From Chloroflexota bacterium (GTDB lineage: Bacteria; Chloroflexota; Anaerolineae; Aggregatilineales; Phototrophicaceae): a stretch of DNA of 44,435 bases. Both the position numbers and the translations under genes were made by a program. Shown one piece after another: positions 1-7,951 of the stretch. Within the stretch, counting starts at the first letter, position 1; each line of letters begins with the position of its first letter. The stretch covers positions 1 through 44,435 of the forward strand of contig JAPPEU010000074.1 of the NCBI GenBank assembly GCA_028875245.1, given 5' to 3'. The notes below the pieces were generated by a model, which saw nothing but the letters and a program-made list of their open reading frames with translations, was not told where the DNA came from and did no database searches.

Positions 1-77
1 CAATGTCATTATATGTCGATCCAGTTTTTCAACACTGTCTATCAAGTCGCCCGTGCCCAACACCATTTGCAATCGAC

Positions 78-98
78 GGGCGACCAACCTGGTCGCCC
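78..98. terminator. Hairpin downstream of the MlrC gene
   Basis: GGGCGACC (78-85) and GGTCGCCC (91-98) form a perfect 8-bp stem with a 5-nt loop, 33 bp past the stop of the minus-strand MlrC gene. It resembles the (T)AGGGGCG-type hairpins found in other gaps of this window, so it may be a small member of that repeat family as well as a transcription stop. No clear T-tract follows it. Nothing else was recognised in 1-130. Confidence 0.4.
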
Positions 99-130
99 CT
101 GCGGTTTCTGTTTTGACGAATATGCGCACA

Positions 131-1594
131 TCAAGCGAAGGGGTCATCAATCCAGGGATATTTGCGCAGATCGGCGCGTTGGTAGGGGATCTGGGTGAAG
201 ATGGGCGGGATGGCGCCGGGGCCGGCCATGTAGATGATCTCGTCGGCGATGGGAGCGAAACCGGCGTAAAAATGCTGCGTCGATTTGACCACGAGCAGAC
301 GTTTCGACCTTGGGTCGATGCCGAAGTTGGAGAAGACGACGGGGCTGAAGACTTGCCCGCGCCGGCTGTTGACGATAATGTCGATGCCCCGGCAGTGGAG
401 GGCGACCGAGTCGCCGCAATCCATGGCGACGGGTCCTTCGCTTTGCGCCCATTGCTGTTTCATATCGGGGATGACGCCGGTCACTGTCGCGTGAAGGTCA
501 AGCGGGTCGCCGGACATCGGTCCCATTTTGCCGCCCAGCCGCAGGTCGAGCTCGGCGCCCGGGCCGGCCGACATCGCGACCTGGACCGCGACCGGATCCC
601 AGATCATGCCGAGGGCGGCGTTGGTCACGCCCCGCTCGAGCAGGGCGCGCAGGGCGAAGGTGGAATCGCTGGGCGCGCCGCCGCCGGGATTATCCGATTG
701 ATCGGCGACCACGACGAGTCCGCTTTCGCGCTGCAAAGCTTTGTCCAGCGCCCTTTCCAGCGGCAGCGACGGGAGCTCAAGCTGGCGACGCAGGGCGAAG
801 AGCTTCTGGCCGAATTCGCGCGCCAGCCGCGCCGCCAGCGCCGGATCATCATCCGTGACCGCCAGCATAGCAGCGCCGCAGGTCGGCACATCGGCCCAGG
901 GGAAGCAGTGGGCCAGCGAGAGCGAGAGCACGCCGGGCTCTTTTTCGCGCGCGATCATTTCATCAACGAAGCCGCGCATCGGTTGGAACGGCGTCAGGTA
1001 CATGCCGATCATGCGGGGGTCGTAAAGCGCCATGGTCGGGTTCGTTTTTCCTTCGGCGGCATCGGCGATGATGCTGAAGAGTTCTTCAGCGCGCTCGTTG
1101 ATGTCGATGTGCGGGTATTCTTTGAAGATGACGACGGCGTCAACGGCGTCGATGGTCTCTTGCGTGAGGTCGCAATGCAGGTCGAGCTCGACGCCGATCT
1201 TGGCATCGGGACCGACAATATCGCGGACGCGCGTGACGATGTCAGTTTCGCAGTCGTCGTAACCCTGCGCCACCATGGCGCCATGCAGGGGCAGCAGGAC
1301 GATATCGACCGGCATGGCCGCGCGCAAGGCGGCAAGCAGCTCGTCTCGCAGGCTTTCGTAGACGGCGCGCACGGTCCTGCCGGCTGGCTGGGCGAAGGCG
1401 TAGAGGCTGAAGATGTAGTCCCAGCCGCGTTCCTGGCAGCGGCGGCGGAAGATATTGAAGGGTCCGCCAAAGCCAGCGAGATCGGCCTCCCCTTCGAGTT
1501 CGGCTGCGCGGATGACCTCAAAATCCGCCAGGCCGGTGGGCATGGGCGAAAAGGTGTTGGTCTCGGTTTCGATGCCGCCGGCGAACACGCGCAT
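131..1594 (-). CDS. M81 family metallopeptidase, MlrC-like
   Basis: A 487-residue protein of the MlrC family, whose founding member cleaves linearised microcystin (a peptide containing D- and beta-amino acids). It opens with the family signature GGIETETNTFSP. It carries an LHGAM motif near residue 104 and a zinc-binding set D138-x-H140 (in ELDLHCDLT) plus H162 (in EYPHID). The C-terminal domain has the usual SDNPGGG segment. Length is normal for the family and no signal peptide is seen, so it is probably cytoplasmic. I chose the ATG at 1594 because AGGAG lies 8 nt upstream and the family signature begins there; an upstream in-frame start at 1684 would add 30 residues unlike the family. It is divergent from the racemase-like gene at 1754. 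The true substrate is unknown, since most MlrC homologues are not microcystinases. Confidence 0.9.
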   Translation of the reverse strand: MRVFAGGIETETNTFSPMPTGLADFEVIRAAELEGEADLAGFGGPFNIFRRRCQERGWDYIFSLYAFAQPAGRTVRAVYESLRDELLAALRAAMPVDIVLLPLHGAMVAQGYDDCETDIVTRVRDIVGPDAKIGVELDLHCDLTQETIDAVDAVVIFKEYPHIDINERAEELFSIIADAAEGKTNPTMALYDPRMIGMYLTPFQPMRGFVDEMIAREKEPGVLSLSLAHCFPWADVPTCGAAMLAVTDDDPALAARLAREFGQKLFALRRQLELPSLPLERALDKALQRESGLVVVADQSDNPGGGAPSDSTFALRALLERGVTNAALGMIWDPVAVQVAMSAGPGAELDLRLGGKMGPMSGDPLDLHATVTGVIPDMKQQWAQSEGPVAMDCGDSVALHCRGIDIIVNSRRGQVFSPVVFSNFGIDPRSKRLLVVKSTQHFYAGFAPIADEIIYMAGPGAIPPIFTQIPYQRADLRKYPWIDDPFA

Positions 1595-1625
1595 GGGAAC
1601 GGCTCCTGCAGTTGGCATTTTCCAG

Positions 1626-1654
1626 AATATAGACGTTTCCAGGCGCCGGCGCAA
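1626..1654 (-). promoter_or_regulatory. Candidate sigma-70-type promoter of the MlrC gene
   Basis: On the minus strand, TTGCGC (1654-1649) is followed after exactly 17 nt by TATATT (1631-1626). Transcription would start near 1619, giving a leader of about 25 nt that contains the AGGAG ribosome-binding site. Assigned by eye from consensus and spacing only. Confidence 0.45.
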
Positions 1655-1672
1655 GAAATTTTGCGGCGGATG

Positions 1673-1700
1673 TTGCGCAGGCAAGTCTTGTTGTTATAAT
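1673..1700 (+). promoter_or_regulatory. Candidate sigma-70-type promoter of the racemase-like gene
   Basis: TTGCGC (1673-1678), a 16-nt spacer and a perfect TATAAT (1695-1700) lie 54 bp upstream of the ATG at 1754. The -35 hexamer is the same as in the divergent candidate promoter at 1649-1654, so the two genes may share one control region. Confidence 0.5.
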
Positions 1701-1753
1701 CAGCGCGGCTCAGCTTAGCGGCTGCGCCACTTCCGCAAACGGAGGGAGCCGAC

Positions 1754-2911
1754 ATGCGCGCGTTTACCATACGATCTATTGACCTCCATACCGTGCTTTT
1801 GCCATATCTGACGCCATTTGAAACGAGCTTCGGCGCCGAGACGGACAAGGTGGCCGTGCTGGTGGAATTGACGACCGATGCCGGCGCCGTCGGCTGGGGG
1901 GAATGCTCGATCGAGTTATGGCCCGGCTATGGCCATGAGACGGCGGAGACGGCTGTGCACATGCTGAAGGAGTTCATGGCGCCGGCGGCAGTTGGCGCAT
2001 CCGTCAGCGATCCGCGCGCGTTTCCCGCCTTGATCAAGCGCTTTCGCGGCAATCAGCACACGCGGGCCGGTTTGGAAGCGGCGGTTTGGGATGCCTTCGC
2101 GCGGACGAATGCGATGCGGCTGACGGATTGCTTCGCGCATTATGCCCCCGCCGGGCATGAATCCGAAGGGCGGGCGACGGTCGGCGTCAGCATCGGCATT
2201 CAGCCATCCCTGGAAGCGACGGTTGAAGCGGCGCGGGCTCGGCTGCAGCAAGGCTACGGGCGCATCAAGCTCAAGATCAAGCGCGGCTGGGATCTGGAAG
2301 TGGCGCGGGCTGTGCGCGCCGAGTTCCCTGACATCCTCTTGATGTTGGACGCCAACAGCGATTATGAGCCGGCCGACGCCGAGCGCCTGACTGAACTGGA
2401 TCAATTCGACCTGCTGATGATTGAGCAGCCGCTGTCTTATGACGACATCTATCAGCACGGTCAGCTGCAGAAGCGCTTGAAAACGCGCATCTGCCTCGAC
2501 GAGAGTGTCAAGTCGGCAAGTGATCTGAGAATCGCGCTGCAGGTGGGCGCCTTGGGCATCCTCAATCTAAAGCCGGCGCGGGTGGGCGGCTTCAGCGAGT
2601 CGCTGGAGATCTATCGCATTTGCGCCGAGCATGATCTGCCTTTATGGATCGGCGGCATGCTGGAGACCGGTGTGGGGCGGGCGGCCAACATCGCCTTCGC
2701 TGCCTTGCCCGCCGTGAATCTGCCATCGGATATTTCAGCGACTGATCGTTATTTCGCGGCGGATATCAGCGAGCCGCCCTTTGTCTTGGGCGCGGGCAGC
2801 ACCCTGACGGTCCCCGACGGCTGCGGCATCGGCGTCGAGGTTCAGCGCGACCGGCTCGAAGAAGCGAAACAGCGTTGGCTCGAGAAGTATCCCTATAGGA
2901 GGGCGTCTTGA
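1754..2911 (+). CDS. menC: o-Succinylbenzoate synthase / N-acylamino acid racemase-type enolase
   Basis: A 385-residue enolase-superfamily enzyme of the OSBS/NSAR group. It has a capping domain (about 1-130) and a barrel with the catalytic pair K174 (in IKLKIKRGWD) and K273 (in NLKPARVGG). Metal ligands are D199 (LDAN), E224 (IEQPL) and D249 (LDES). The GGMLETGVGRAAN segment is also typical. From memory the pattern closely follows the Amycolatopsis N-acylamino acid racemase. These enzymes make o-succinylbenzoate for menaquinone, racemise N-succinyl amino acids, or do both. No other men gene is present here. Neighbours are peptidases, peptide importers, a COG3375 GNAT and desuccinylase-like proteins, so I favour N-acylamino acid racemisation. 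GGAGGG lies 7 nt before the ATG. The symbol reflects the family name, not a proven role. Confidence 0.85.
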   Translation: MRAFTIRSIDLHTVLLPYLTPFETSFGAETDKVAVLVELTTDAGAVGWGECSIELWPGYGHETAETAVHMLKEFMAPAAVGASVSDPRAFPALIKRFRGNQHTRAGLEAAVWDAFARTNAMRLTDCFAHYAPAGHESEGRATVGVSIGIQPSLEATVEAARARLQQGYGRIKLKIKRGWDLEVARAVRAEFPDILLMLDANSDYEPADAERLTELDQFDLLMIEQPLSYDDIYQHGQLQKRLKTRICLDESVKSASDLRIALQVGALGILNLKPARVGGFSESLEIYRICAEHDLPLWIGGMLETGVGRAANIAFAALPAVNLPSDISATDRYFAADISEPPFVLGAGSTLTVPDGCGIGVEVQRDRLEEAKQRWLEKYPYRRAS

Positions 2912-2946
2912 AGTTGTTGCGTATCGCCTTTTCTTGCGCGCCGTTC

Positions 2947-3187
2947 ATATTTCACCACAGCCTCTCGCGAGCGACAACTCGGCTCGCACAAAATTACGAA
3001 CTCGGGAAATGGGAATCTGTAGGCGCGTTTGACCCGCTGTGTCGGCGGTCAGTGTCTACGCGACCTATGTCGCGGCGCCGAAACGCCCGTGTTTGTGATA
3101 GTGCGGGCTTTAGGGCGAGACAAGTCTCGCCCCTACAAATTTCGCTATGATTGCAGATGGAATTTGGCAGGTCATTAAATAAGAGGA
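2947..3187. repeat. Dispersed intergenic repeat, copy A, with hairpin
   Basis: The 374-bp gap 2912-3285 holds no gene that I can support. From about 2947 it matches the gap at 40770-40895 closely, including a shared segment reading GACCCGCTGTGTCGGCGGTC. At 3141-3187 it also shares the tail TTCGCTATGATTGCAGATGG with 41164-41211. The core (3018-3137) begins TGTAGGCGCGTTT and ends CTCGCCCCTACA. Its right end is a near-perfect hairpin, GGGCGAGAC (3113-3121) with GTCTCGCCC (3124-3132). The layout looks like a non-autonomous palindromic element. It may also act as a terminator after the upstream gene. Confidence 0.7.
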
Positions 3188-3285
3188 AAAGAGGCAGCAC
3201 AGAGGGCGCAGGGGAAATTGTCAGCGCCTTGCCTCGTTTCATATTCACGAATTGCAAGGCTCCCTAATGGAAAGGGCGGGGCGGC

Positions 3286-4200
3286 ATGAAGCTCAGCGAC
3301 AAAATCAAGTCAACCATCCGTGATGTGGACATAGACGCCGGCGTCGCCGTCTGGCATATCGAATCGGGCGCCAGGCTGGATGTCAACGGCGATGCGCCCT
3401 TCCCGATGGCGAGCACATTCAAGATTCCCATTTTGGCGACAGCCTGCCGGCAGCTTGCCGACGGATTGATCAGCCTTGATGAGCGAATCGCGCTGACCGA
3501 TGGGGACAAGAGCCTGGGCAGCGGCATCCTGCCTTATTTCGAGAGCGGCTTGCAGCCGACCCTGCGCGACCTGCTGACCTTGATGATCATCATCAGCGAC
3601 AACACGGCGACCGACATCGTGGTGGAGCATCTCGGCGGGCCGCCGGTTATCGAAGGCGCCATGCATGCGCTCGGGCTGACCGACATATTCTTCAAGCTGA
3701 ATTGCAAAGATCTGCTGCGGCACATGTTTCCGTCCGAAGTGGCCGATCTGCCGCGCGAAGAATTGGCGAGGTGGACGACCGAGAACGATATATTGCGCGA
3801 TGGCCTGGCCTTCAGCAAGGGGCCGGAGAATAACGTCAGCAGCGCCAATGCGATGAATGAACTGCTGCATCTGATCTTCGGCGACCTGTTCCCGGAGGAT
3901 ATCAGGCAAGTCGCGCTGGATATTCTGTTCAAGCAGCAATTCAATGTGCGGCTGTCGCGCTTTCTGCCGCTGGGCACGAAGGTGGCGCACAAGACGGGCA
4001 CCATTGGCGGCATCCGCAACGACTGCGGTATTATCCGCATCAGCGACGACAATCATGTGATACTGACCCTGTTCACGGAATGGAATGAAGCGACGTATTG
4101 GAATCTGCCGGCGGCGCATCATCAGCGAGTCTTCGTCGTGGAATCGGCGATGGGCGATATCGGCCGCGCCGTTTACGACGAGTTTGCCGACGCGCGTTGA
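3286..4200 (+). CDS. Class A beta-lactamase-like serine hydrolase
   Basis: A 304-residue protein with the penicillin-recognising fold motifs in order: S43-T-F-K46 (nucleophile and general base), S104-D105-N106 followed by HLGGP, and K236-T-G238 (KTGTIGG). These are class A beta-lactamase landmarks. Two things are odd. No signal peptide is present, although such enzymes normally act outside the membrane. The stretch between SDN and the next conserved helix is long and lacks the usual E-x-x-L-N deacylation Glu motif. It is therefore more likely an esterase, amidase or peptidase of the beta-lactamase2 group than a true antibiotic-resistance enzyme. It sits 80 bp upstream of a peptide-binding-protein gene on the same strand, suggesting action on the imported substrate. 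GGAAAGGGCGGGG precedes the ATG. Confidence 0.85.
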   Translation: MKLSDKIKSTIRDVDIDAGVAVWHIESGARLDVNGDAPFPMASTFKIPILATACRQLADGLISLDERIALTDGDKSLGSGILPYFESGLQPTLRDLLTLMIIISDNTATDIVVEHLGGPPVIEGAMHALGLTDIFFKLNCKDLLRHMFPSEVADLPREELARWTTENDILRDGLAFSKGPENNVSSANAMNELLHLIFGDLFPEDIRQVALDILFKQQFNVRLSRFLPLGTKVAHKTGTIGGIRNDCGIIRISDDNHVILTLFTEWNEATYWNLPAAHHQRVFVVESAMGDIGRAVYDEFADAR

Positions 4201-4224
4201 GCGATGGAGGGGAGGGCCTATCGA

Positions 4225-4263
4225 CAATTGGCGGGCAGCGTTCGCTTTGTTCTTTTCCAATTG
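4225..4263. promoter_or_regulatory. Inverted repeat upstream of the binding-protein gene
   Basis: CAATTGG (4225-4231) and CCAATTG (4257-4263) are perfect inverted halves 25 nt apart, ending just before the AGGAGG of the next gene. It could be a regulator site or an mRNA hairpin controlling translation. It is short, so chance is possible. Confidence 0.25.
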
Positions 4264-4280
4264 ATTAGGAGGATTCAGAC

Positions 4281-5876
4281 GTGTACAAATCAAGAGCGGT
4301 AATTTTGCTGCTGCTTATGGCGGTGATGGCTGTGTTGGGCGGCATGGCGCTGGTCCAGGACGACATGATGGCAGGCAAGGGCGGGCGCCTGGTGGTTGCC
4401 GACGCCAATTCCAATACCTCTTTCGATCCCTTCGTATCGTCCTGGCATAGCTGGCCGCATTATGCCCTCTATCCAACCCTGTTCTCGCGCGCTTTGGATA
4501 TGAGCTATGTCGGCTACCTGGCGGACAGTTGGGAAGTGTCGGAGGATTCCAAGGCGCTGACGATCAATCTGATCGACTACGCCACCTTCACCGATGGCAC
4601 GCCGATCGACGCGGCGGCGCTGAAGTGGAACCTGGAGAAGTATGCCGATCCCGAATCGACCGCTTCGACCGGGCGCGCTCTCATAACGCTGCTGGACAGC
4701 ATCGAGGTCCATGACGATTTCAGCTTCACGATGCACATGAACTCGCCGCATGCGCCGCTGTTCTTCGTGCTGGCGGGCCTGGAGATCGTATCGCCGAGCG
4801 CTTATGAAGCAATCGGACCCGACGACTTCGGCACCAACCCCGTCGGTGGCGGGCCCTTCATCCTGAAAGAACTGGTGACGGACAATTATGCCCTGTTCGA
4901 GCGCAATCCCGATTTCACCTGGGCGCCGCCCGAATTGTACGATCATGCGGGGCCGGTCTTCCTGGACGAGCTGCAGATTCTCTTCATCGGCGAGGAGCAG
5001 ACGGTTCTGGCTGCATTGGAGACGGGCGAAATTTCCCTGGCCGGCATCCCGACGCAGAACCTGGCGGACACGGAAGCGAACCCGGATATCGATGTGCACG
5101 TGGCCCAGTTGAGCCAGATCCGCTATGTCGGCTTCAACACATCGAAGGACCCCTGGACGAATCCGGACCTGCGCAAGGCCTTCGCCTACGCCACCGATCG
5201 GCAGGAGTTCGTCACGCTGGCTTGGGACGATCTGGCGGAACCGCTTTATCAGCCGCTGCCGCCGACCATCTGGGGCCACAATCCCGATTTGAACGCGATT
5301 GCGCCCAGCTTTGACCCCGAGAAAGCCGGCGCGATGCTGGACGAGCTCGGTTATGTCGATGCCGATGGCGATGGCTTGCGCGAAGACCCGGACGGGGAGG
5401 ATTGGACCGTGCCCCTGGCGACGGCCTCGCCCGATGAGTGGCTGCGGCAGGCGGAGGTGCTGGAGGCGCAATGGCGCGCGGTCGGCATTCCCCTGCAGAT
5501 TGATGTGCTGGAATTCTCGGCCTTGATCGACCTGACGACCACGGGCGAGCACGATCTCTTCCTGCTGCTCTACGGCTACCAGGATCCCAGCATTTTGACT
5601 TACTTCTTCGATCCGGAACGGAAAGGCGGCAGCAACCGCGCCTGGTTCTCGACCGATGAATTGACGGACTTGCTCGTCGCGGCGGATTCGCAGCTGGACC
5701 CGGACCTGCGTTATGAGGCGGTGACGGCGGTGAGCCAGTACATCATTGACGCGTCGCCCTGGGTTTATCTGGCGGTGCCGCCGGCGCTGACGGGCGTGCG
5801 CAAAGAGCTGATGGGCTGGCGCATCCATCCGGATACGAGCTTCCTGTATTGGAACGCGTATTTTGAGGTGGAGTAG
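4281..5876 (+). CDS. ABC transporter substrate-binding protein, family 5 (peptide type)
   Basis: A 531-residue SBP_bac_5 (DppA/OppA-like) protein that captures peptides or similar ligands outside the membrane and hands them to the permeases encoded just downstream. Residues 1-25 form a signal peptide (basic start, then a run of Leu/Val/Met). There is no lipobox Cys, so release or attachment by another route is implied. Family features include the early FDPFVSSW segment, EVSEDSKALTINL, the FTDGTPIDAAALKWNLE motif and NPVGGGPF. The start is GTG with AGGAGG 8 nt upstream. The downstream gap of 188 bp carries two hairpins, which may lower expression of the permeases relative to the binding protein. 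Confidence 0.93.
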   Translation: MYKSRAVILLLLMAVMAVLGGMALVQDDMMAGKGGRLVVADANSNTSFDPFVSSWHSWPHYALYPTLFSRALDMSYVGYLADSWEVSEDSKALTINLIDYATFTDGTPIDAAALKWNLEKYADPESTASTGRALITLLDSIEVHDDFSFTMHMNSPHAPLFFVLAGLEIVSPSAYEAIGPDDFGTNPVGGGPFILKELVTDNYALFERNPDFTWAPPELYDHAGPVFLDELQILFIGEEQTVLAALETGEISLAGIPTQNLADTEANPDIDVHVAQLSQIRYVGFNTSKDPWTNPDLRKAFAYATDRQEFVTLAWDDLAEPLYQPLPPTIWGHNPDLNAIAPSFDPEKAGAMLDELGYVDADGDGLREDPDGEDWTVPLATASPDEWLRQAEVLEAQWRAVGIPLQIDVLEFSALIDLTTTGEHDLFLLLYGYQDPSILTYFFDPERKGGSNRAWFSTDELTDLLVAADSQLDPDLRYEAVTAVSQYIIDASPWVYLAVPPALTGVRKELMGWRIHPDTSFLYWNAYFEVE

Positions 5877-5898
5877 GGAGTCCAACCCCTCCCCCCGG

Positions 5899-5926
5899 CC
5901 CCCTCCCCGAAGCAACAGGGAGGGGG
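5899..5926. repeat. CCCTCCC/GGGAGGG hairpin
   Basis: CCCCCTCCC (5899-5907) pairs perfectly with GGGAGGGGG (5918-5926) around a 10-nt loop, 22 bp after the binding-protein stop. It belongs to the same G+C-rich hairpin family as copies near 15.4, 18.3, 24.35, 28.8 and 41.1 kb. It could attenuate read-through into the permease genes. Confidence 0.6.
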
Positions 5927-6016
5927 AGCGCCAATGTCGAGCTTGGATGATAAGGCGGATTCAGCCATCGCATGGTTGCGTGCGCAGCGGGAAGGCACGC
6001 GCCCGGCTTGCAAAGT

Positions 6017-6040
6017 CTCCCCCCATTGCGATGGGGGGAG
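6017..6040. repeat. Perfect 10-bp hairpin before permease gene
   Basis: CTCCCCCCAT (6017-6026) and ATGGGGGGAG (6031-6040) form a perfect stem with a TGCG loop, 24 bp before the permease ATG. The same arm sequence recurs at 24341-24350. It may act as an attenuator or an mRNA stabiliser between the binding protein and the permeases. Confidence 0.6.
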
Positions 6041-6064
6041 GTTTAGAGGGGGTAAAACAGCCCC

Positions 6065-6988
6065 ATGAGCCAGTACATTCTGCGGCGGATCGCGATTGCA
6101 TTTCCCTTGATCCTGGCGGTGACGACGGTGGTCTTTGTCATGCTGCGCGTGGCGCTGCCGGGCGACCCGGCCCAGATCATGGCGGGCGATCGGGCGTCGC
6201 CGGATCAAATCGAGCTGATCCGCCGCAAGCTGGGTTTCGACAGACCCGTACTTGAGCAGTATTTCATCTTTCTTGGCAACTTCGCGCAGGGGGACCTGGG
6301 CCGCTCGGTCAAGTTTCGCGAGCCGGTCATGGGCGTGATCGCCAAAGCCTTCCCCTTCACGGTGACGCTCACCTTCCTCAGCGTGACGGTCGGCACGGCG
6401 ATCGGCCTGCTGATCGGCATCATCACCGCGATTTATCAGCGGACCTGGGTCGATAACTTCGGCATTGTGCTGACGGTGTTTTTCTTCTCCATCCCGACAT
6501 TCTGGCTGGGGCTGATGCTGATTCTGATCTTTTCGGTGGGTTTGCGCCTGCTGCCGGTGCAGGGGGCGGGCACCTGGCGGCATTTTGTCCTGCCGGTGAC
6601 GACGCTGGCCGTGGGCCAGAGCGCGCTGATCGCCCGTTTGACGCGTTCGAGCATGATTGAAGTGCTCAGCACCGATTATGTTCGGACGGCGCGGTCGAAG
6701 GGCTTGGCGCAGCGGCAAGTGCTCCTGCGTCATGCGCTGCGCAATACGTTGATTCCGGTGATCACGGTCGTGGGGCTGTCGGTGGGCGGCTTGCTCGGCG
6801 GCGCTGTCATCACCGAAAGCATCTTCGGCTTGCCCGGCGTCGGGCGCCTGGCCATCGACGCCATCAGCAATCGCGATTATCCGATGATTCAAGGCGCGGT
6901 GATCCTGGTGGCGGCCTCCTTCGTTTTTGTCAACTTGCTCGTCGACATCATCTACGCTTTTGTCGATCCGCGGATACGCTATGCCTAG
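6065..6988 (+). CDS. Peptide-type ABC transporter permease, DppB-like
   Basis: A 307-residue inner-membrane permease of the DppB/OppB type (BPD_transp_1). It starts with the family N-terminus (YILRRIAIAFPLILAVTTVVF) and has about six membrane segments. The cytoplasmic EAA loop that docks the ATPase, TDYVRTARSKGLAQRQV, is followed by LRHALRNTLIPV, and the end is FVDPRIRYA. It pairs with the next permease, which it overlaps by 8 bp, and with the binding protein upstream. No ATPase gene follows. Confidence 0.93.
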   Translation: MSQYILRRIAIAFPLILAVTTVVFVMLRVALPGDPAQIMAGDRASPDQIELIRRKLGFDRPVLEQYFIFLGNFAQGDLGRSVKFREPVMGVIAKAFPFTVTLTFLSVTVGTAIGLLIGIITAIYQRTWVDNFGIVLTVFFFSIPTFWLGLMLILIFSVGLRLLPVQGAGTWRHFVLPVTTLAVGQSALIARLTRSSMIEVLSTDYVRTARSKGLAQRQVLLRHALRNTLIPVITVVGLSVGGLLGGAVITESIFGLPGVGRLAIDAISNRDYPMIQGAVILVAASFVFVNLLVDIIYAFVDPRIRYA

Positions 6989-7859
6989 CGATCGATTGAT
7001 AACGAAACAGTCGGCGCCGGCCGGCCTGTACCAACTGGTGCTGCTGAAGTTTGTGCGAAATCGGGTTGCGCTTGCCGGGCTCTGCTGCCTTCTACTGCTG
7101 CTGCTGGCGATTCTGTTCGCGCCGCAGGTGACGCCTTACGACCCGCTGCAAAAGAACACGCCGGAGCGCAATCAGGCGCCGTCCCTGCTGCATCCCTTTG
7201 GCACGGACAAGCTGGGCCGGGATATCATGAGCCGCGTGCTTTACGGCGGGCGCGTTTCGCTGCAGGTCGGTTTCTTGTCTGTGGGGCTGGCTGTCATCAT
7301 CAGCACGCCCCTAGGTCTGCTCGCCGGTTTCTTCGGCGGCATAGCCGACAACGCCATCATGCGCGTGATGGATTTGATTCTGGCTTTTCCCGGCTTGATC
7401 CTGGCCATCTGGCTGGTGAGCCTTCTGGGCTCAAACATCAACAACGTCATTATCGCGATCGCCTTTTTCTCGCTGCCGACATTTTCACGCTTGATTCGCG
7501 GCGTCACGCTGTCCATACGCGAGATGGAGTACGTGATGGCGGCGCGCAGCATGGGGGCGGGTTCGCTGCGCATCATGTTCTTTCACATTCTGCCCGGCGT
7601 CTTGGGCCCCATGATCGTCTTGACGACGCTGGGCGTTTCCGGCGCGATTGTAGCCGGCGCGAGCTTGAGCTTCCTCGGCTTGGGCGTGCGGCCGCCGACG
7701 CCGGAGTGGGGGGCGATGCTGGCCGACGGGCGCAATTATCTGCGGACGCAGTGGTGGATCGCCGTGTTTCCCGGCATGACGATTACGCTGGTGGTCTTGA
7801 TATTGAACATCATCGGCGATGCGCTGCGCGACGCCCTCGACCCGAATGTGCGGGCTTAA
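6981..7859 (+). CDS. Peptide-type ABC transporter permease, DppC-like
   Basis: A 292-residue permease of the DppC/OppC type. It has the N-terminal segment ahead of the first membrane helix, the PFGTDKLGRDIMSRVLYGGR signature, the EAA loop (REMEYVMAARSMGAGSLRI) and the LGVRPPTPEWGAMLADG block near the C-terminus. The ATG at 6981 lies inside the end of the upstream permease gene (8-bp overlap), which implies translational coupling. An earlier in-frame start at 6927 would overlap by 62 bp and add 18 residues unlike the family. The expected DppD/DppF ATPases are absent; the next genes are on the other strand. Confidence 0.93.
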   Translation: MPSDRLITKQSAPAGLYQLVLLKFVRNRVALAGLCCLLLLLLAILFAPQVTPYDPLQKNTPERNQAPSLLHPFGTDKLGRDIMSRVLYGGRVSLQVGFLSVGLAVIISTPLGLLAGFFGGIADNAIMRVMDLILAFPGLILAIWLVSLLGSNINNVIIAIAFFSLPTFSRLIRGVTLSIREMEYVMAARSMGAGSLRIMFFHILPGVLGPMIVLTTLGVSGAIVAGASLSFLGLGVRPPTPEWGAMLADGRNYLRTQWWIAVFPGMTITLVVLILNIIGDALRDALDPNVRA

Positions 7860-7951
7860 GTGTGGCGGCGGGCTGGCAAGCCATGGTCGGGCGACCTCCT
7901 GCATTATTTCGGATCGGCGAGTGACCGTCCGCCCCGACGGTTATGGGCCGA

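Noticed and set aside
53..1699. Long open frame on the plus strand opposite the MlrC-like gene
   Set aside because: It mirrors the MlrC codons and has the low-complexity, charge-rich look of an antisense shadow in G+C-rich DNA; it resembles no family.
1754..2911. Menaquinone biosynthesis locus
   Set aside because: The gene is OSBS-like, but no other men gene occurs in the window and the neighbours concern peptide and amino acid metabolism.
3286..4200. Antibiotic-resistance beta-lactamase
   Set aside because: It lacks a signal peptide and the typical omega-loop Glu motif, and sits in a catabolic locus, so a resistance call is not supported.
4290..6892. Long minus-strand open frames opposite the peptide-binding protein and permease genes
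   Set aside because: They are rich in Arg, Gln and His, lack any motif, run through intergenic hairpins, and lie opposite strongly conserved genes.
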